Of a DNA stretch of 41,300 nt, positions 21,636 through 30,175 are shown in pieces. This DNA is from CAZDDY01 sp964504455 (GTDB lineage: Bacteria > Patescibacteriota > Minisyncoccia > Phycocordibacterales > UBA9973). Location: NCBI GenBank assembly GCA_964504455.1, contig CAZDDY010000003.1, forward strand, positions 1 to 41,300, given 5' to 3'. The position numbers and the translations under genes are program-made. Each line of letters opens with the position of its first letter. Positions within the stretch are counted from its first letter, which is position 1. The notes under the pieces were generated by a model that was not told the DNA's origin, did no database searches, and saw nothing but the letters and a program-made list of their open reading frames with translations.

Positions 21636-23144
21636 ATGGCAACAGCACAAAATATAATAGAAAACTTAAAAAGAGAGATTGCAAACCTTAAAGCTGATCC
21701 GAAACTCGAAAAAGTGGGTGTCGTTACAGAAGTGTTTGATGGGATAGTTCGCGTATCAGGACTTTCAAATATCAGATCATCTGAGATGGTTGTATTCCCA
21801 AATGGAGTTGAGGGTGTAGCATTAAACCTAGAAGCAGATTCTATCGGTGTAATTGTTCTCGGTCCGTATGTGGGAATTAAAGAAGGAGATGAAGTTAAAG
21901 CTACTGGAAAAATTCTAGACATCCCTGTTGGTGATGGAGACCTCGGAAGAGTTGTTAATGCACTTGGAATCGCAATTGATGGACGTGGAGATATTAAAAC
22001 AACAAAAACGTATCCTATTGAGCGAGTTGCTCCAGGAGTTGTAACACGACAGTCAGTCGACAAAGCAATGCAGACAGGAATCAAAGCAATTGATGCTCTT
22101 ATTCCTATCGGACGAGGTCAGCGTGAACTCATTATTGGTGACCGACAAACAGGAAAAACTGCGATTGCAATAGACACTATTTTGAACCAAAAAGACCAGA
22201 ACATGATTTGTGTGTACGTCTCAATTGGTCAAAAAGACTCAAAATTAAGAAAAATTGAAACACGACTCCGAGAAGGAGGAGCGATGGAATATACTGTGAT
22301 CGTTTCTGCTGGTGCCTCAGAACCTGCAGCACTTTCATATATTGCTCCGTATGCTGGAGTTGCAATTGCGGAATACTTTATGGACAAAGGTAAAGATGTA
22401 CTCATTGTCTACGATGACCTTTCAAAGCATGCTGTCGCATATCGAGAGATATCACTCCTGCTTCGTCGCCCTCCTGGTCGCGAAGCGTTTCCTGGAGATG
22501 TCTTTTATCTCCACTCAAGACTTCTCGAAAGAGCATGTCGCCGAAATCAAAAATATGGTGGTGGCTCTATCACTGCTCTTCCTATTATCGAAACACAAGC
22601 TGGAGACATTTCTGCGTACATTCCAACAAATGTTATTTCAATTACTGACGGACAAATTTTCTTGGAAACTGATCTTTTCTATAAAGGTATTCGTCCTGCG
22701 GTTAACGTTGGTAACTCTGTGTCTCGTGTAGGATCAGCTGCACAGATAAAAGCAATGAAAAAAGTTGCAGGAACACTCAAGCTTGACCTCGCACAATTCC
22801 GAGAACTTGAAGCATTTGCGCAATTCGGTTCAGATCTTGATGATGCAACAAAGCGTCAACTTGAACGTGGAAAAAGGGCCGTTGAAATGCTTAAGCAACT
22901 TCAGTATTCTCCGGTCCCTGTAGAAAAACAAGTTATTGGGCTCTACGCGCTCACTCGTGGATTTATGGATGATATTTCTATTTCAAAAATTAAAGCCTTT
23001 GAGACAACTCTCATTGAGTATGTTGAAACAAATGGTAAGCAATTTATTGATGAGGTGAAAACTTCTGGTATGTGGAGTGATGAAGGAGAAATAATTCTTA
23101 AAAAATTAATCGACGAATGTAAATCTTCATTTCAAAAAGAATAA
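21636..23144 (+). CDS. atpA: ATP synthase F1 subunit alpha
   Basis: The 502-residue product has the N-terminal beta barrel, a nucleotide-binding domain with P-loop GDRQTGKTAIA and Walker B region DVLIVYDDLSKHA, the alpha signature PAVNVGNSVSRVGSAAQ, and a C-terminal helical domain. Alpha holds the non-catalytic nucleotide and supplies the arginine finger (SVSRVGS) to beta. Length and motifs are complete. It starts 4 nt after atpH and ends 1 nt before atpG. Confidence 0.98.
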   Translation: MATAQNIIENLKREIANLKADPKLEKVGVVTEVFDGIVRVSGLSNIRSSEMVVFPNGVEGVALNLEADSIGVIVLGPYVGIKEGDEVKATGKILDIPVGDGDLGRVVNALGIAIDGRGDIKTTKTYPIERVAPGVVTRQSVDKAMQTGIKAIDALIPIGRGQRELIIGDRQTGKTAIAIDTILNQKDQNMICVYVSIGQKDSKLRKIETRLREGGAMEYTVIVSAGASEPAALSYIAPYAGVAIAEYFMDKGKDVLIVYDDLSKHAVAYREISLLLRRPPGREAFPGDVFYLHSRLLERACRRNQKYGGGSITALPIIETQAGDISAYIPTNVISITDGQIFLETDLFYKGIRPAVNVGNSVSRVGSAAQIKAMKKVAGTLKLDLAQFRELEAFAQFGSDLDDATKRQLERGKRAVEMLKQLQYSPVPVEKQVIGLYALTRGFMDDISISKIKAFETTLIEYVETNGKQFIDEVKTSGMWSDEGEIILKKLIDECKSSFQKE

Positions 23145-23145
23145 T

Positions 23146-24027
23146 ATGGCTGTACAAGGTAAAGCAATAAAACAAAGAATAAAGAGTATTAAAAATACTA
23201 AAAAAATTACCAAAGCCATGGAGCTTATTGCTGCTTCAAAAATGAAGAAAGCTGTATCAAAAACCCTTGATGCAAGAGCATATGCTCATTATTCTTGGGA
23301 TGTGCTTCAATCACTTGAGTCAAGAGAAGTTCCACACCCATTATATGAGCAAAAAGATGGAGGAAGAGTGCTTATGGTGGTTATTACCTCAAACAGAGCG
23401 TTCTGTGGTGGGTATAATGCGCAAATTATTCGTTCTATTATTTCTTACATTAAAGAACACGCTGGAGAAACAATTAATTTCATTACTGTTGGAAAGAAAG
23501 GCGATACCGCACTTCGAAGGCTTGGGAAAAACATTGTTGCAACATTTGATGTTGGTGAATCTGTAACCCTCTCCGATGTAGTACCTGTCGGGGGAATCCT
23601 CATGGATGAATTTGAAGCAGACCATTACGACAAAGTTTTTATTGTATATACAGATTATGTGTCAGCACTTCTTCAAAGACCTGTCATCAAGCAAATTCTA
23701 CCTTTTTCAAAACAATCAGTTTTGGAAACAATTGAAGGATTGGGAGAAGAAAAAAACAGAAATAACAAAGCTGAATATTTGTTTGAACCAGGATATGAAA
23801 ATATTCTCAATGTCTTGATTAAAAAAATTTCTCGCATGCAAGTCTATCACACACTTCTTGAATCATTTGCATCTGAGCAATCAGCGCGAATGCTTGCTAT
23901 GAAGAATGCCTCAGATGCGGCAGGGGAGATGATAGAAGATCTGACACTTATGTTTAACAAGGCACGTCAAGCTGGAATTACACAAGAAATATCAGAAATT
24001 AGCGCCGGTATGGCAAGCGTAAGCTAA
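23146..24027 (+). CDS. atpG: ATP synthase F1 subunit gamma
   Basis: The 293-residue product has the coiled-coil N-terminus (QRIKSIKNTKKITKAMELIA) and C-terminus (ASEQSARMLAMKNASDAAGEM) that form the rotating shaft, with a Rossmann-like body between them containing SNRAFCGGYNAQI. It couples c-ring rotation to catalysis in beta. Length is standard. It is followed by a 34-nt gap before atpD, the largest gap in the F1 part of the operon. Confidence 0.96.
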   Translation: MAVQGKAIKQRIKSIKNTKKITKAMELIAASKMKKAVSKTLDARAYAHYSWDVLQSLESREVPHPLYEQKDGGRVLMVVITSNRAFCGGYNAQIIRSIISYIKEHAGETINFITVGKKGDTALRRLGKNIVATFDVGESVTLSDVVPVGGILMDEFEADHYDKVFIVYTDYVSALLQRPVIKQILPFSKQSVLETIEGLGEEKNRNNKAEYLFEPGYENILNVLIKKISRMQVYHTLLESFASEQSARMLAMKNASDAAGEMIEDLTLMFNKARQAGITQEISEISAGMASVS

Positions 24028-24061
24028 AAATGATTAATTAATAATTTAGTAGTCATATAGT

Positions 24062-25426
24062 ATGAAAGGAAAAATAACACAAATCATCGGACCGGTCGTG
24101 GATATTACATTCGACAATCATGTTCCGAAAATATACAACGCTCTTGAAGTAAAATCAGGAGAAAAAACAATAGTGCTCGAATCGCAATACCAGATTGGTG
24201 ATTCTTCTGTGAGAGCTGTTGCGATGGATTCTACTGATGGACTTGCACGAGGAATGGAAGTATTTGATACAGGTGCTCCGATCTCAGTTCCTGTTGGCAC
24301 AGAAACACTTGGAAGAATATTTAATGTCTTGGGAGAAGCTATTGATGATGGAAAGGAAGTAAAAAACGAGAAAAGACTTCCGATCCACAGAGAAGCACCT
24401 CTCTTTACCGATCAAGCAACAAAGGTAGAGATTCTTGAAACAGGTATTAAGGTTATCGATCTCATTTGTCCAATTGTAAAAGGAGGAAAAGTGGGACTTT
24501 TCGGTGGTGCTGGAGTTGGAAAAACTGTGGTCATCCAAGAGCTTATTCATAACATCGCTTCAAACCATGGAGGATATTCTGTCTTTGCTGGTGTTGGCGA
24601 AAGAACAAGAGAAGGAAATGACCTCTATCATGAAATGAAAGAATCTGGCGTGTTAGATAAAGTTGCCATGGTTTTTGGACAAATGAATGAGCCACCAGGT
24701 GCGAGACTTCGTGTCGCACTTTCAGGCCTTACTATGGCTGAGTACTTTAGAGACGAGGAAAATAAAGATGTGCTCCTTTTCGTCGACAATATTTTCAGAT
24801 TTACACAAGCTGGATCAGAGGTGTCTGCGCTTTTGGGACGTATTCCATCAGCCGTCGGATATCAACCAACACTTGCATCTGAGATGGGAAATCTTCAGGA
24901 GCGTATTACTTCAACTGACAAAGGTTCTGTTACCTCTGTCCAGGCTGTTTATGTTCCAGCTGATGACCTTACGGATCCAGCCCCTGCAACAACATTTGCG
25001 CATCTAGACTCTACAGTTGTGTTGAATCGTTCTCTTTCTGAGCTTGGTATTTATCCAGCTGTAGATCCACTTGATTCATCTTCAACAATTCTTGATCCAA
25101 ACATAGTAGGAAGTGACCACTATGAAACAGCTCGAGAAGTGCAACGCGTGCTTCAACGATACAAGGATCTACAAGATATTATTGCAATTCTTGGAATGGA
25201 AGAACTTTCACAAGACGATAAAGAGCTTGTTATTAGAGCACGCAAAATACAAAAATTTCTCTCACAGCCATTCTTTGTTGCAGAACAATTTACTGGAAGA
25301 AGTGGGGAATATGTGACACTTCAAGATACAATACGATCATTCAAAGAGATCCTCGAAGGTAAACACGACGACAAGGCAGAAAATGATTTCTACATGAAAG
25401 GTTCTATTGACCAAGTTGGTAAATAA
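24062..25426 (+). CDS. atpD: ATP synthase F1 subunit beta
   Basis: The 454-residue catalytic subunit has P-loop GGAGVGKTVVIQELIHN, the catalytic-glutamate region AGVGERTREGNDLYHEM, Walker B DVLLFVDNIFRFTQAGSEVSALLGR, and the DELSEED-like lever, here MEELSQDDKELV. Beta makes ATP as gamma rotates. Length is about 10 residues under E. coli, within family range. The stop is one base from the atpC ATG. Confidence 0.98.
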   Translation: MKGKITQIIGPVVDITFDNHVPKIYNALEVKSGEKTIVLESQYQIGDSSVRAVAMDSTDGLARGMEVFDTGAPISVPVGTETLGRIFNVLGEAIDDGKEVKNEKRLPIHREAPLFTDQATKVEILETGIKVIDLICPIVKGGKVGLFGGAGVGKTVVIQELIHNIASNHGGYSVFAGVGERTREGNDLYHEMKESGVLDKVAMVFGQMNEPPGARLRVALSGLTMAEYFRDEENKDVLLFVDNIFRFTQAGSEVSALLGRIPSAVGYQPTLASEMGNLQERITSTDKGSVTSVQAVYVPADDLTDPAPATTFAHLDSTVVLNRSLSELGIYPAVDPLDSSSTILDPNIVGSDHYETAREVQRVLQRYKDLQDIIAILGMEELSQDDKELVIRARKIQKFLSQPFFVAEQFTGRSGEYVTLQDTIRSFKEILEGKHDDKAENDFYMKGSIDQVGK

Positions 25427-25427
25427 A

Positions 25428-25859
25428 ATGAAACAACTTAACCTAAAAATAATAACACCAGAGAAGGTAGTTATAGAAGAAACAGTAGATCAAGTAACTA
25501 TTCCAACAACAGAAGGTGAGATCACCATCTTGCCTGGGCATGTTCCATTGGTTTCGCTTCTTGGTAAAGGAGATATTGTTGCGAAAGTCTCTGGAGAAGA
25601 TGTCCCGTTTATTGCTATTGGTGGATTCATACGAGTACACGACAACGAAGTTGCTATTATGGCAGATTTTGCAGAACATGTTTCAACTGTAGCAACAGAG
25701 AATGCCATAGAAGACGCGAAAAACAAAGCAAATGAACTTCAAAAGAAATTCGAAAATAATGAGATTGTTGACGCAGAACATTTTGAAGCTGAGCTTGAGA
25801 GAAGCCTCATGCGAGCACGTATTGGAGATAAGTGGAAAGTAAAAAAATATAGGAAATAA
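25428..25859 (+). CDS. atpC: ATP synthase F1 subunit epsilon
   Basis: The 143-residue product has the N-terminal beta sandwich (LKIITPEKVVIEETVDQVTIPTTEGEITILPGHVPLV, the family signature) and a C-terminal helical pair (AIEDAKNKANELQKKF). Epsilon connects gamma to the c-ring and can inhibit ATP hydrolysis. The ATG at 25428, one base after the atpD stop, fits homologues; a TTG 21 nt upstream in frame lies inside atpD. It is the last gene of the operon and ends at a convergent terminator. Confidence 0.95.
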   Translation: MKQLNLKIITPEKVVIEETVDQVTIPTTEGEITILPGHVPLVSLLGKGDIVAKVSGEDVPFIAIGGFIRVHDNEVAIMADFAEHVSTVATENAIEDAKNKANELQKKFENNEIVDAEHFEAELERSLMRARIGDKWKVKKYRK

Positions 25860-25862
25860 AAT

Positions 25863-25883
25863 AAAGGGGAGAACATCCCCTTT
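25863..25883. terminator. Convergent terminator after atpC
   Basis: AAAGGGGA and TCCCCTTT make an 8-bp stem with a 5-nt loop. The following T-stretch is weak on the plus strand. On the minus strand the stem is followed by TATTTTATTT and its arm touches the stop of the opposing gene. Confidence 0.75.
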
Positions 25884-26205
25884 ATGTGTAGAATTTTTTA
25901 AAAATAAAAAAGATATAGGCACAAAATAGAACCCAAGCAAAGATACTTGCAATGATCCTTTCTTTTTTTCTATTTTCACCTTGGCCAGCTTTTGAAAAGC
26001 CTGCTTGTTTAGGTACTTCTATAAGATAGTATACTGCAACACCAAGGGAAGCTATTCCCACTATGCATAAAACTGGTGCTTCAAATCCCGGATTGTTAAA
26101 AATACTTAAAATTTTCCAAAAAGCCAAAAAGATAATTGTAGGAATACAAATTGCTTTTATTCCACCAAGTAAGCCTTGCAAAAGGCCTATACGCATGTTT
26201 TTCAT
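25882..26205 (-). CDS. Hypothetical three-helix membrane protein
   Basis: The 107-residue product has hydrophobic stretches at about residues 16-34, 43-62 and 84-102, with a charged loop SKAGQGENRKKER between the second and third. I do not recognise a family. It lies in a minus-strand group with another small membrane protein and a receiver-like protein, but the terminator and promoter between 26238 and 26296 give it its own transcript. Confidence 0.65.
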   Translation of the reverse strand: MKNMRIGLLQGLLGGIKAICIPTIIFLAFWKILSIFNNPGFEAPVLCIVGIASLGVAVYYLIEVPKQAGFSKAGQGENRKKERIIASIFAWVLFCAYIFFIFKKFYT

Positions 26206-26237
26206 GGTTAATTTTTGTTAAAGGTGTATCAATAGTA

Positions 26238-26266
26238 ATAATGAGTTATTAAAAATTTGCTGTCAA
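26238..26266 (-). promoter_or_regulatory. Promoter fused to upstream terminator
   Basis: On the minus strand TTGACA, a 17-nt spacer and CATTAT drive the 107-residue membrane protein with a leader of about 25 nt. The TT of TTGACA is the end of the previous terminator's T-tract. Confidence 0.6.
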
Positions 26267-26296
26267 ATAAAAAATGCGAGACGTAGTGCCTCGCAT
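26264..26296 (-). terminator. Terminator after the 102-residue membrane protein
   Basis: On the minus strand ATGCGAG and CTCGCAT form a 7-bp stem with a 9-nt loop, followed by TTTTTTATTT. Confidence 0.9.
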
Positions 26297-26311
26297 GCTT
26301 AAAGTAATATT

Positions 26312-26620
26312 TTATACAGATAGTCCCCAAACAAAGAAAACAAGGAACAGTACGAAAGTAACCCAGATAATTATTAGTGCCCTTTTAGGTGGTCTGTGTT
26401 TTGAGTCAGAGAGTGATCTGTAAACACCGAGCATCACCTCATAGCAAAAAAGTGGTCCAACGAAAACAATAAGTGTCAAAGATCCAAGCAGTGATAATGT
26501 ATGTTGAACATATCGTATACAACATACAAAAAGCACTACTAATATCATAAAAATAATTCCACCCGCAAGTCCTGAAAGAACACCGTCAAGCGAAACCGAT
26601 GAATCATCTTTATTTTTCAT
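26312..26620 (-). CDS. Hypothetical three-helix membrane protein
   Basis: The 102-residue product has three hydrophobic segments (about 13-36, 45-63 and 80-100). A polar N-terminus (MKNKDDSSVSLDG) precedes them, and a basic loop (DSKHRPPKRA) sits before the last helix. No family is recognised. It follows the receiver-like gene by 11 nt on the same strand and shares its transcript, ending at a clear terminator. Confidence 0.65.
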   Translation of the reverse strand: MKNKDDSSVSLDGVLSGLAGGIIFMILVVLFVCCIRYVQHTLSLLGSLTLIVFVGPLFCYEVMLGVYRSLSDSKHRPPKRALIIIWVTFVLFLVFFVWGLSV

Positions 26621-26631
26621 TTGATTTCAAT

Positions 26632-27003
26632 TTAAAAGATTTCAAGTTCTCTTTGACGTACTTCTAATACGTCAGTTACTTTTTTTACATTTTCAATACC
26701 AAGATTGTGAACCTGCTTTATTGTTTCTTCGTCATTACAAATAACCTTTATTTCAGGTACAATATCAACGTTTTTGAAAATTTGCTCTATAAGTAACTTT
26801 GCACCTGAAATTCCCGGTAAATCTATAATGACAAGAATGTCAGGGGTATCTCCAGCCTTAATTTTCTCAATGGATATTTTCATTGTGTAAATTTCCGTAA
26901 TGTTGAAATCTACATATTCACTAAGAAGCTTTTCTTTTATCTTTTGATTTATTTCTCCGAAACCTTCAAAAGCATCAAGAAAACAGAGGAAAACTTTTTT
27001 CAT
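26632..27003 (-). CDS. Receiver-like (CheY-fold) protein with incomplete active site
   Basis: The 123-residue product shows alternating strands and helices. DILVIIDLPGISGAKLL places Asp61 like the phospho-acceptor of response regulators. The paired acidic residues expected in the first strand are not present in MKKVFLCFLDAFEGFGE, and the late Lys is uncertain (NVKKVTDV), so phosphorylation is doubtful. It may be a pseudo-receiver. I used the ATG at 27003; a GTG two codons upstream is possible. It begins a two-gene unit with the 102-residue membrane protein, so a membrane-linked signalling role is a guess. Confidence 0.6.
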   Translation of the reverse strand: MKKVFLCFLDAFEGFGEINQKIKEKLLSEYVDFNITEIYTMKISIEKIKAGDTPDILVIIDLPGISGAKLLIEQIFKNVDIVPEIKVICNDEETIKQVHNLGIENVKKVTDVLEVRQRELEIF

Positions 27004-27034
27004 ACTCACGTTTTAAGTTTTAAAATTCTGTCAT

Positions 27035-27062
27035 ACTATACCTTTTAATAATAAAAAGTCAA
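27035..27062 (-). promoter_or_regulatory. Promoter of the receiver-like gene
   Basis: On the minus strand TTGACT, a 16-nt spacer and TATAGT predict a leader of about 25 nt. Confidence 0.6.
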
Positions 27063-27087
27063 TATTACTGAAACTGCAGATATCTCG

Positions 27088-27093
27088 TATATT
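27088..27093 (+). promoter_or_regulatory. trhO -10 element, leaderless
   Basis: TATATT is followed by 7 nt (TTCTTGT) and the trhO ATG. The -35 is poor. Confidence 0.55.
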
Positions 27094-27100
27094 TTCTTGT

Positions 27101-28006
27101 ATGCAATATCAAATACTTTTGTTTTACAAATACGTAAAGATAAAAGAACCAAAAATCGAAATGGAACGCCAAAAAGCGGTGTGTGAAGCTTTGGGATTGA
27201 AAGGACGCATGATTATTGCAGAAGAGGGGATTAATGGTACTTTTGAGGGCACTTTAGAAAACACCGAGAAGTATGTTTCATGGATAAAGTCCGACAAACG
27301 ATTTAGTGACATTCATTGGAAAAAAAGTGTTGGAACTGGTGATGCGTTTCCCAAACTTTCAATAAAAGTACGCAAAGAAATTGTTTCGCTTCATTTAGAA
27401 GATAAATATGGTGAAGATATCGACCCGAAAAAATTAACTGGTATTCATTTATCTCCAGACAAACTAAGAAAATGGTATGAGACTGGTAAGGAATTTTACA
27501 TTGTGGATATGCGAAATGACTATGAACTCAATGTAGGTAAATTTGAAAATACAATATTTCCTGGCTTAAAAAATTTCAGAGATTTGAGAGACACCGTCCA
27601 CACCCTAAACCACCTAAAGGATAAACCTGTTTTGACTGTCTGTACTGGTGGTGTAAGATGCGAAAAAGCTTCAGGATTTTTAAAACGGGAAGGATTTAGG
27701 GAAGTCTATCAATTAGATGGCGGGATAGTATCATACATGGAAAAATACCCTGGTATTGATTTTAAGGGCTCTTTATATGTCTTTGATAAAAGAATTACCA
27801 TGCACTTTAATGACCCGCATACACATGAAGTAATCGGCGTATGCGAGATGTGCGGTGAAAAGTCTGAAAGATACATAAATTGCCAAAACTTAAACTGTCA
27901 TAGACATTTTATTGCTTGTGAAAAATGTGCACCGGACACTGAATCTCTTTTTTGTAATGACTCATGCAAAGAAATAAGTATAGAGGCTACCTCAACTAAA
28001 AAGTAG
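27101..28006 (+). CDS. trhO: tRNA uridine(34) hydroxylase, rhodanese family
   Basis: The 301-residue product has the TrhO/YceA layout. An acylphosphatase-like N-domain (GRMIIAEEGINGTFEGT) is followed by a rhodanese domain with active-site loop CTGGVRCEKA and EVYQLDGGIVSYMEKYP. A Cys-rich C-terminal region (CEMCGEKSERYINCQNLNCHRHF, then CEKC) probably binds zinc. TrhO introduces 5-hydroxyuridine at the wobble position of tRNAs, using oxygen. The enzyme implies at least some oxygen exposure. It is the first gene of the trhO-rsmI unit, and rsmI starts one base after its stop. Confidence 0.94.
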   Translation: MQYQILLFYKYVKIKEPKIEMERQKAVCEALGLKGRMIIAEEGINGTFEGTLENTEKYVSWIKSDKRFSDIHWKKSVGTGDAFPKLSIKVRKEIVSLHLEDKYGEDIDPKKLTGIHLSPDKLRKWYETGKEFYIVDMRNDYELNVGKFENTIFPGLKNFRDLRDTVHTLNHLKDKPVLTVCTGGVRCEKASGFLKREGFREVYQLDGGIVSYMEKYPGIDFKGSLYVFDKRITMHFNDPHTHEVIGVCEMCGEKSERYINCQNLNCHRHFIACEKCAPDTESLFCNDSCKEISIEATSTKK

Positions 28007-28007
28007 T

Positions 28008-28685
28008 ATGAAAACTGGAACACTTTTTGTAGTCGGAACGCCAATTGGCAACTTAGAAGATATTACATATAGAGCTATAAAGACTTTGGCCGAGGTTGAT
28101 TTGATTTTGTGTGAAGATACGAGAACGACACAAAAATTACTCTCTCGTTTCAATATCAAAACTAAAACAATAAGCTATAACGCGCACGCTTCATCAAAAA
28201 AACACGATGATATTGTTTCATTACTCAAAGAAGGGAAAAATATTGCCCTTGTCTCTGACGCAGGAACACCTGGAATTTCTGATCCAGGATCTCTCTTGGT
28301 TTCTAAAGTACGCGAAGAAGGGATTGATTCTATAGTTGCCGTGCCCGGCCCAACAGCCATCACTGCATTGTTCTCAATAGCAGGAATATTCGGTAATGAG
28401 TTTGCTTTTCTTGGGTTCGCACCTCATAAAAAAGGAAGGAAAACATTTTTTGAGTCGCTGCCGAAGTATTCTTTTCCTGTTATTTTTTACGAATCAAATC
28501 ATAGAATATTAAAAGCTCTAGAATCTTTAAAAGAAAATAACGTCAAAAAAGTTGTCATAGGAAGAGAACTTACAAAAATGTACGAAGAAGTACTGATTGG
28601 AACTCCAGAAGAACTCATCTTCACTCTTTCAAAGAATCCGAATAAGCAAAAAGGGGAGTTTACAGTACTTATTGATAATAAATAG
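28008..28685 (+). CDS. rsmI: 16S rRNA 2'-O-methyltransferase RsmI
   Basis: The 225-residue product starts with the SAM-dependent tetrapyrrole-methylase-type fold: LFVVGTPIGNLEDITYRAIKTL, VDLILCEDTRTTQKLL, and LVSDAGTPGISDPG. It also has VPGPTAITALFSIAG. RsmI methylates the ribose of C1402 in the decoding site of 16S rRNA. It is shorter than E. coli RsmI (about 286), lacking most of the C-terminal part; similar short forms are known. It is paired with trhO, another translation-fidelity enzyme. Confidence 0.95.
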   Translation: MKTGTLFVVGTPIGNLEDITYRAIKTLAEVDLILCEDTRTTQKLLSRFNIKTKTISYNAHASSKKHDDIVSLLKEGKNIALVSDAGTPGISDPGSLLVSKVREEGIDSIVAVPGPTAITALFSIAGIFGNEFAFLGFAPHKKGRKTFFESLPKYSFPVIFYESNHRILKALESLKENNVKKVVIGRELTKMYEEVLIGTPEELIFTLSKNPNKQKGEFTVLIDNK

Positions 28686-28698
28686 ACTTTAACTTTTA

Positions 28699-28707
28699 TG
28701 TTATAAT
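28699..28707 (+). promoter_or_regulatory. Extended -10 promoter
   Basis: TGTTATAAT is an extended -10 with perfect TATAAT, 8 nt before the ATG at 28716. No -35 is evident, as is usual for extended -10 promoters. Confidence 0.6.
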
Positions 28708-28715
28708 CCATCCAT

Positions 28716-28931
28716 ATGTTTTATATTAGGATTTTAGCAATTTTAGGTATCATAACCCTTTTAGTAACATTTTCAGGTATCCCCGTCGCGTGGAAAGATA
28801 TCTTCCATGTAGTGGTCGGGATAGTTATCCTTGTACTTGCATGGCTTAGATATCAAGTTATGAGAGAAAGAAAAGAGGCAAAGAAAGCATCAATAACGTA
28901 CGAGGAAACGACAACTATAATAAATCAATAG
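28716..28931 (+). CDS. Small two-helix membrane protein, unknown
   Basis: The 71-residue product has two hydrophobic helices (about 3-23 and 29-48), then a basic and polar cytoplasmic tail (RYQVMRERKEAKKAS). It matches no family I can name. It sits 2 nt before the C-terminal processing protease and shares its promoter, so it may be a membrane partner of that protease. Translation should be nearly leaderless. Confidence 0.7.
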   Translation: MFYIRILAILGIITLLVTFSGIPVAWKDIFHVVVGIVILVLAWLRYQVMRERKEAKKASITYEETTTIINQ

Positions 28932-28933
28932 TA

Positions 28934-30175
28934 ATGGAAGAACATCAAGAATTAATTGCAAAAAAATACAGAAAAACGATTGCTATCACGGTAGTCGCGC
29001 TTTTGTGTTTTTTCACCGCCGGTATTTATATTGGCTACGCAAATAGACCTTGGATAGATAAAGTTACTGGCGTAAAAAATCAAGAAAATTCAAAAATACT
29101 TGGCACTGCTGATGCTGACTTTGACTCTTTCTGGAAAGTGTGGACACTTATTGATGAGAAATACCCAAGTGCAAAAGATGTAACAAGCCAGGACAGAATT
29201 TGGGGTGCAATAAAAGGACTCGTTTCGTCGCTTGAAGATCCATATAGCCAATTTTTTGATCCAGAGGAAGCACAGGAATTCGCTGAAGAAATTTCTGGAA
29301 GTTTTTCTGGTATTGGAGTTGAGATTGGCGTCAAAGACAAAATTCTTACTGTCATAAGTCCACTTAAGGACAGTCCTGGAGAAAAGGCTGGTCTAAAGCC
29401 GGGAGATAAAATATTAAAGATAGGTGATGTTGTCGCAACAGGATTAACAACTGATGAGGCAATAAAGTATATTAGAGGTCCTGAGGGTACGGCTGTCACT
29501 CTTACGATCTTGTCTGAGGGAACATCAGAACCAAAAGAAGTTGAAATCATTCGGGCAACAATACAGATACCAACCATAGACTCGCAAACAAAAAATGGTG
29601 TGTATGTTATTTCCTTGTATCAATTCAACGCAAACGCCACCACTCTAATGAGGAAAGAGTTTCAGAATTTTAAGAAAACTGGTCTTAAGAAACTTGTGCT
29701 TGATATGAGGGGTAATCCAGGCGGCTACTTAGATTCAGCGGTTGATATTACAAGTGAATTCTTGCCAGCTGGTGCAGTAATTGTAAGTGAGGATTTCGGT
29801 GGGAAACAAGACCCTGAAATTTATAGGAGTAAGGGGTCTCTCATGATTCCGAAGGATGTTTCGGTTGTTGTTTTAATTGATGGAGGTTCTGCATCAGCAT
29901 CTGAGATTCTAGCAGGTGCACTTGGAGAAAATCAGCGAGCAACAATAATTGGTACAAAAAGCTTTGGTAAAGGTTCTGTACAGGAGCTTGTTCCGGTAAC
30001 GGACGACACTGCGGTGAAAATAACAATAGCAAAGTGGCTCACGCCAAATGGAAACTCTATCTCTCAGAAGGGAATCACGCCACATATTGAAGTATCACTG
30101 ACAAAAGATGATATTGAAAACAAGCGTGACCCGCAACTAGACAGAGCGATTGAATTTCTTAATACAGGAAAATAA
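28934..30175 (+). CDS. C-terminal processing peptidase (S41 family, CtpA-like)
   Basis: The 413-residue product has an N-terminal membrane anchor (residues 15-36) and an extracytoplasmic region. A PDZ domain at about 120-205 contains GSFSGIGVEIG and GLKPGDKILKIGDVV. The S41 catalytic domain follows: Ser321 in GGSASASEILAGAL and Lys346 in SFGKGSVQE form the Ser-Lys dyad with the usual 25-residue spacing. GNPGGYLDSAVD is also conserved. Such proteases cut C-termini of envelope proteins in a PDZ-gated way. It is followed immediately by rplI. Confidence 0.95.
   Translation: MEEHQELIAKKYRKTIAITVVALLCFFTAGIYIGYANRPWIDKVTGVKNQENSKILGTADADFDSFWKVWTLIDEKYPSAKDVTSQDRIWGAIKGLVSSLEDPYSQFFDPEEAQEFAEEISGSFSGIGVEIGVKDKILTVISPLKDSPGEKAGLKPGDKILKIGDVVATGLTTDEAIKYIRGPEGTAVTLTILSEGTSEPKEVEIIRATIQIPTIDSQTKNGVYVISLYQFNANATTLMRKEFQNFKKTGLKKLVLDMRGNPGGYLDSAVDITSEFLPAGAVIVSEDFGGKQDPEIYRSKGSLMIPKDVSVVVLIDGGSASASEILAGALGENQRATIIGTKSFGKGSVQELVPVTDDTAVKITIAKWLTPNGNSISQKGITPHIEVSLTKDDIENKRDPQLDRAIEFLNTGK

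Noticed and set aside
21620..22084. 154-codon minus-strand open frame opposite atpA
   Set aside because: It is the antisense shadow of a highly conserved gene; its Ser/Thr/Pro-rich translation is typical of reverse-frame artefacts.
22312..22731. 139-codon plus-strand frame inside atpA
   Set aside because: Lies wholly within the atpA coding sequence in another frame; atpA motifs run through it intact.
29080..29577. 165-codon minus-strand open frame opposite the processing protease
   Set aside because: Antisense shadow with low-complexity Ser-rich translation and no promoter.
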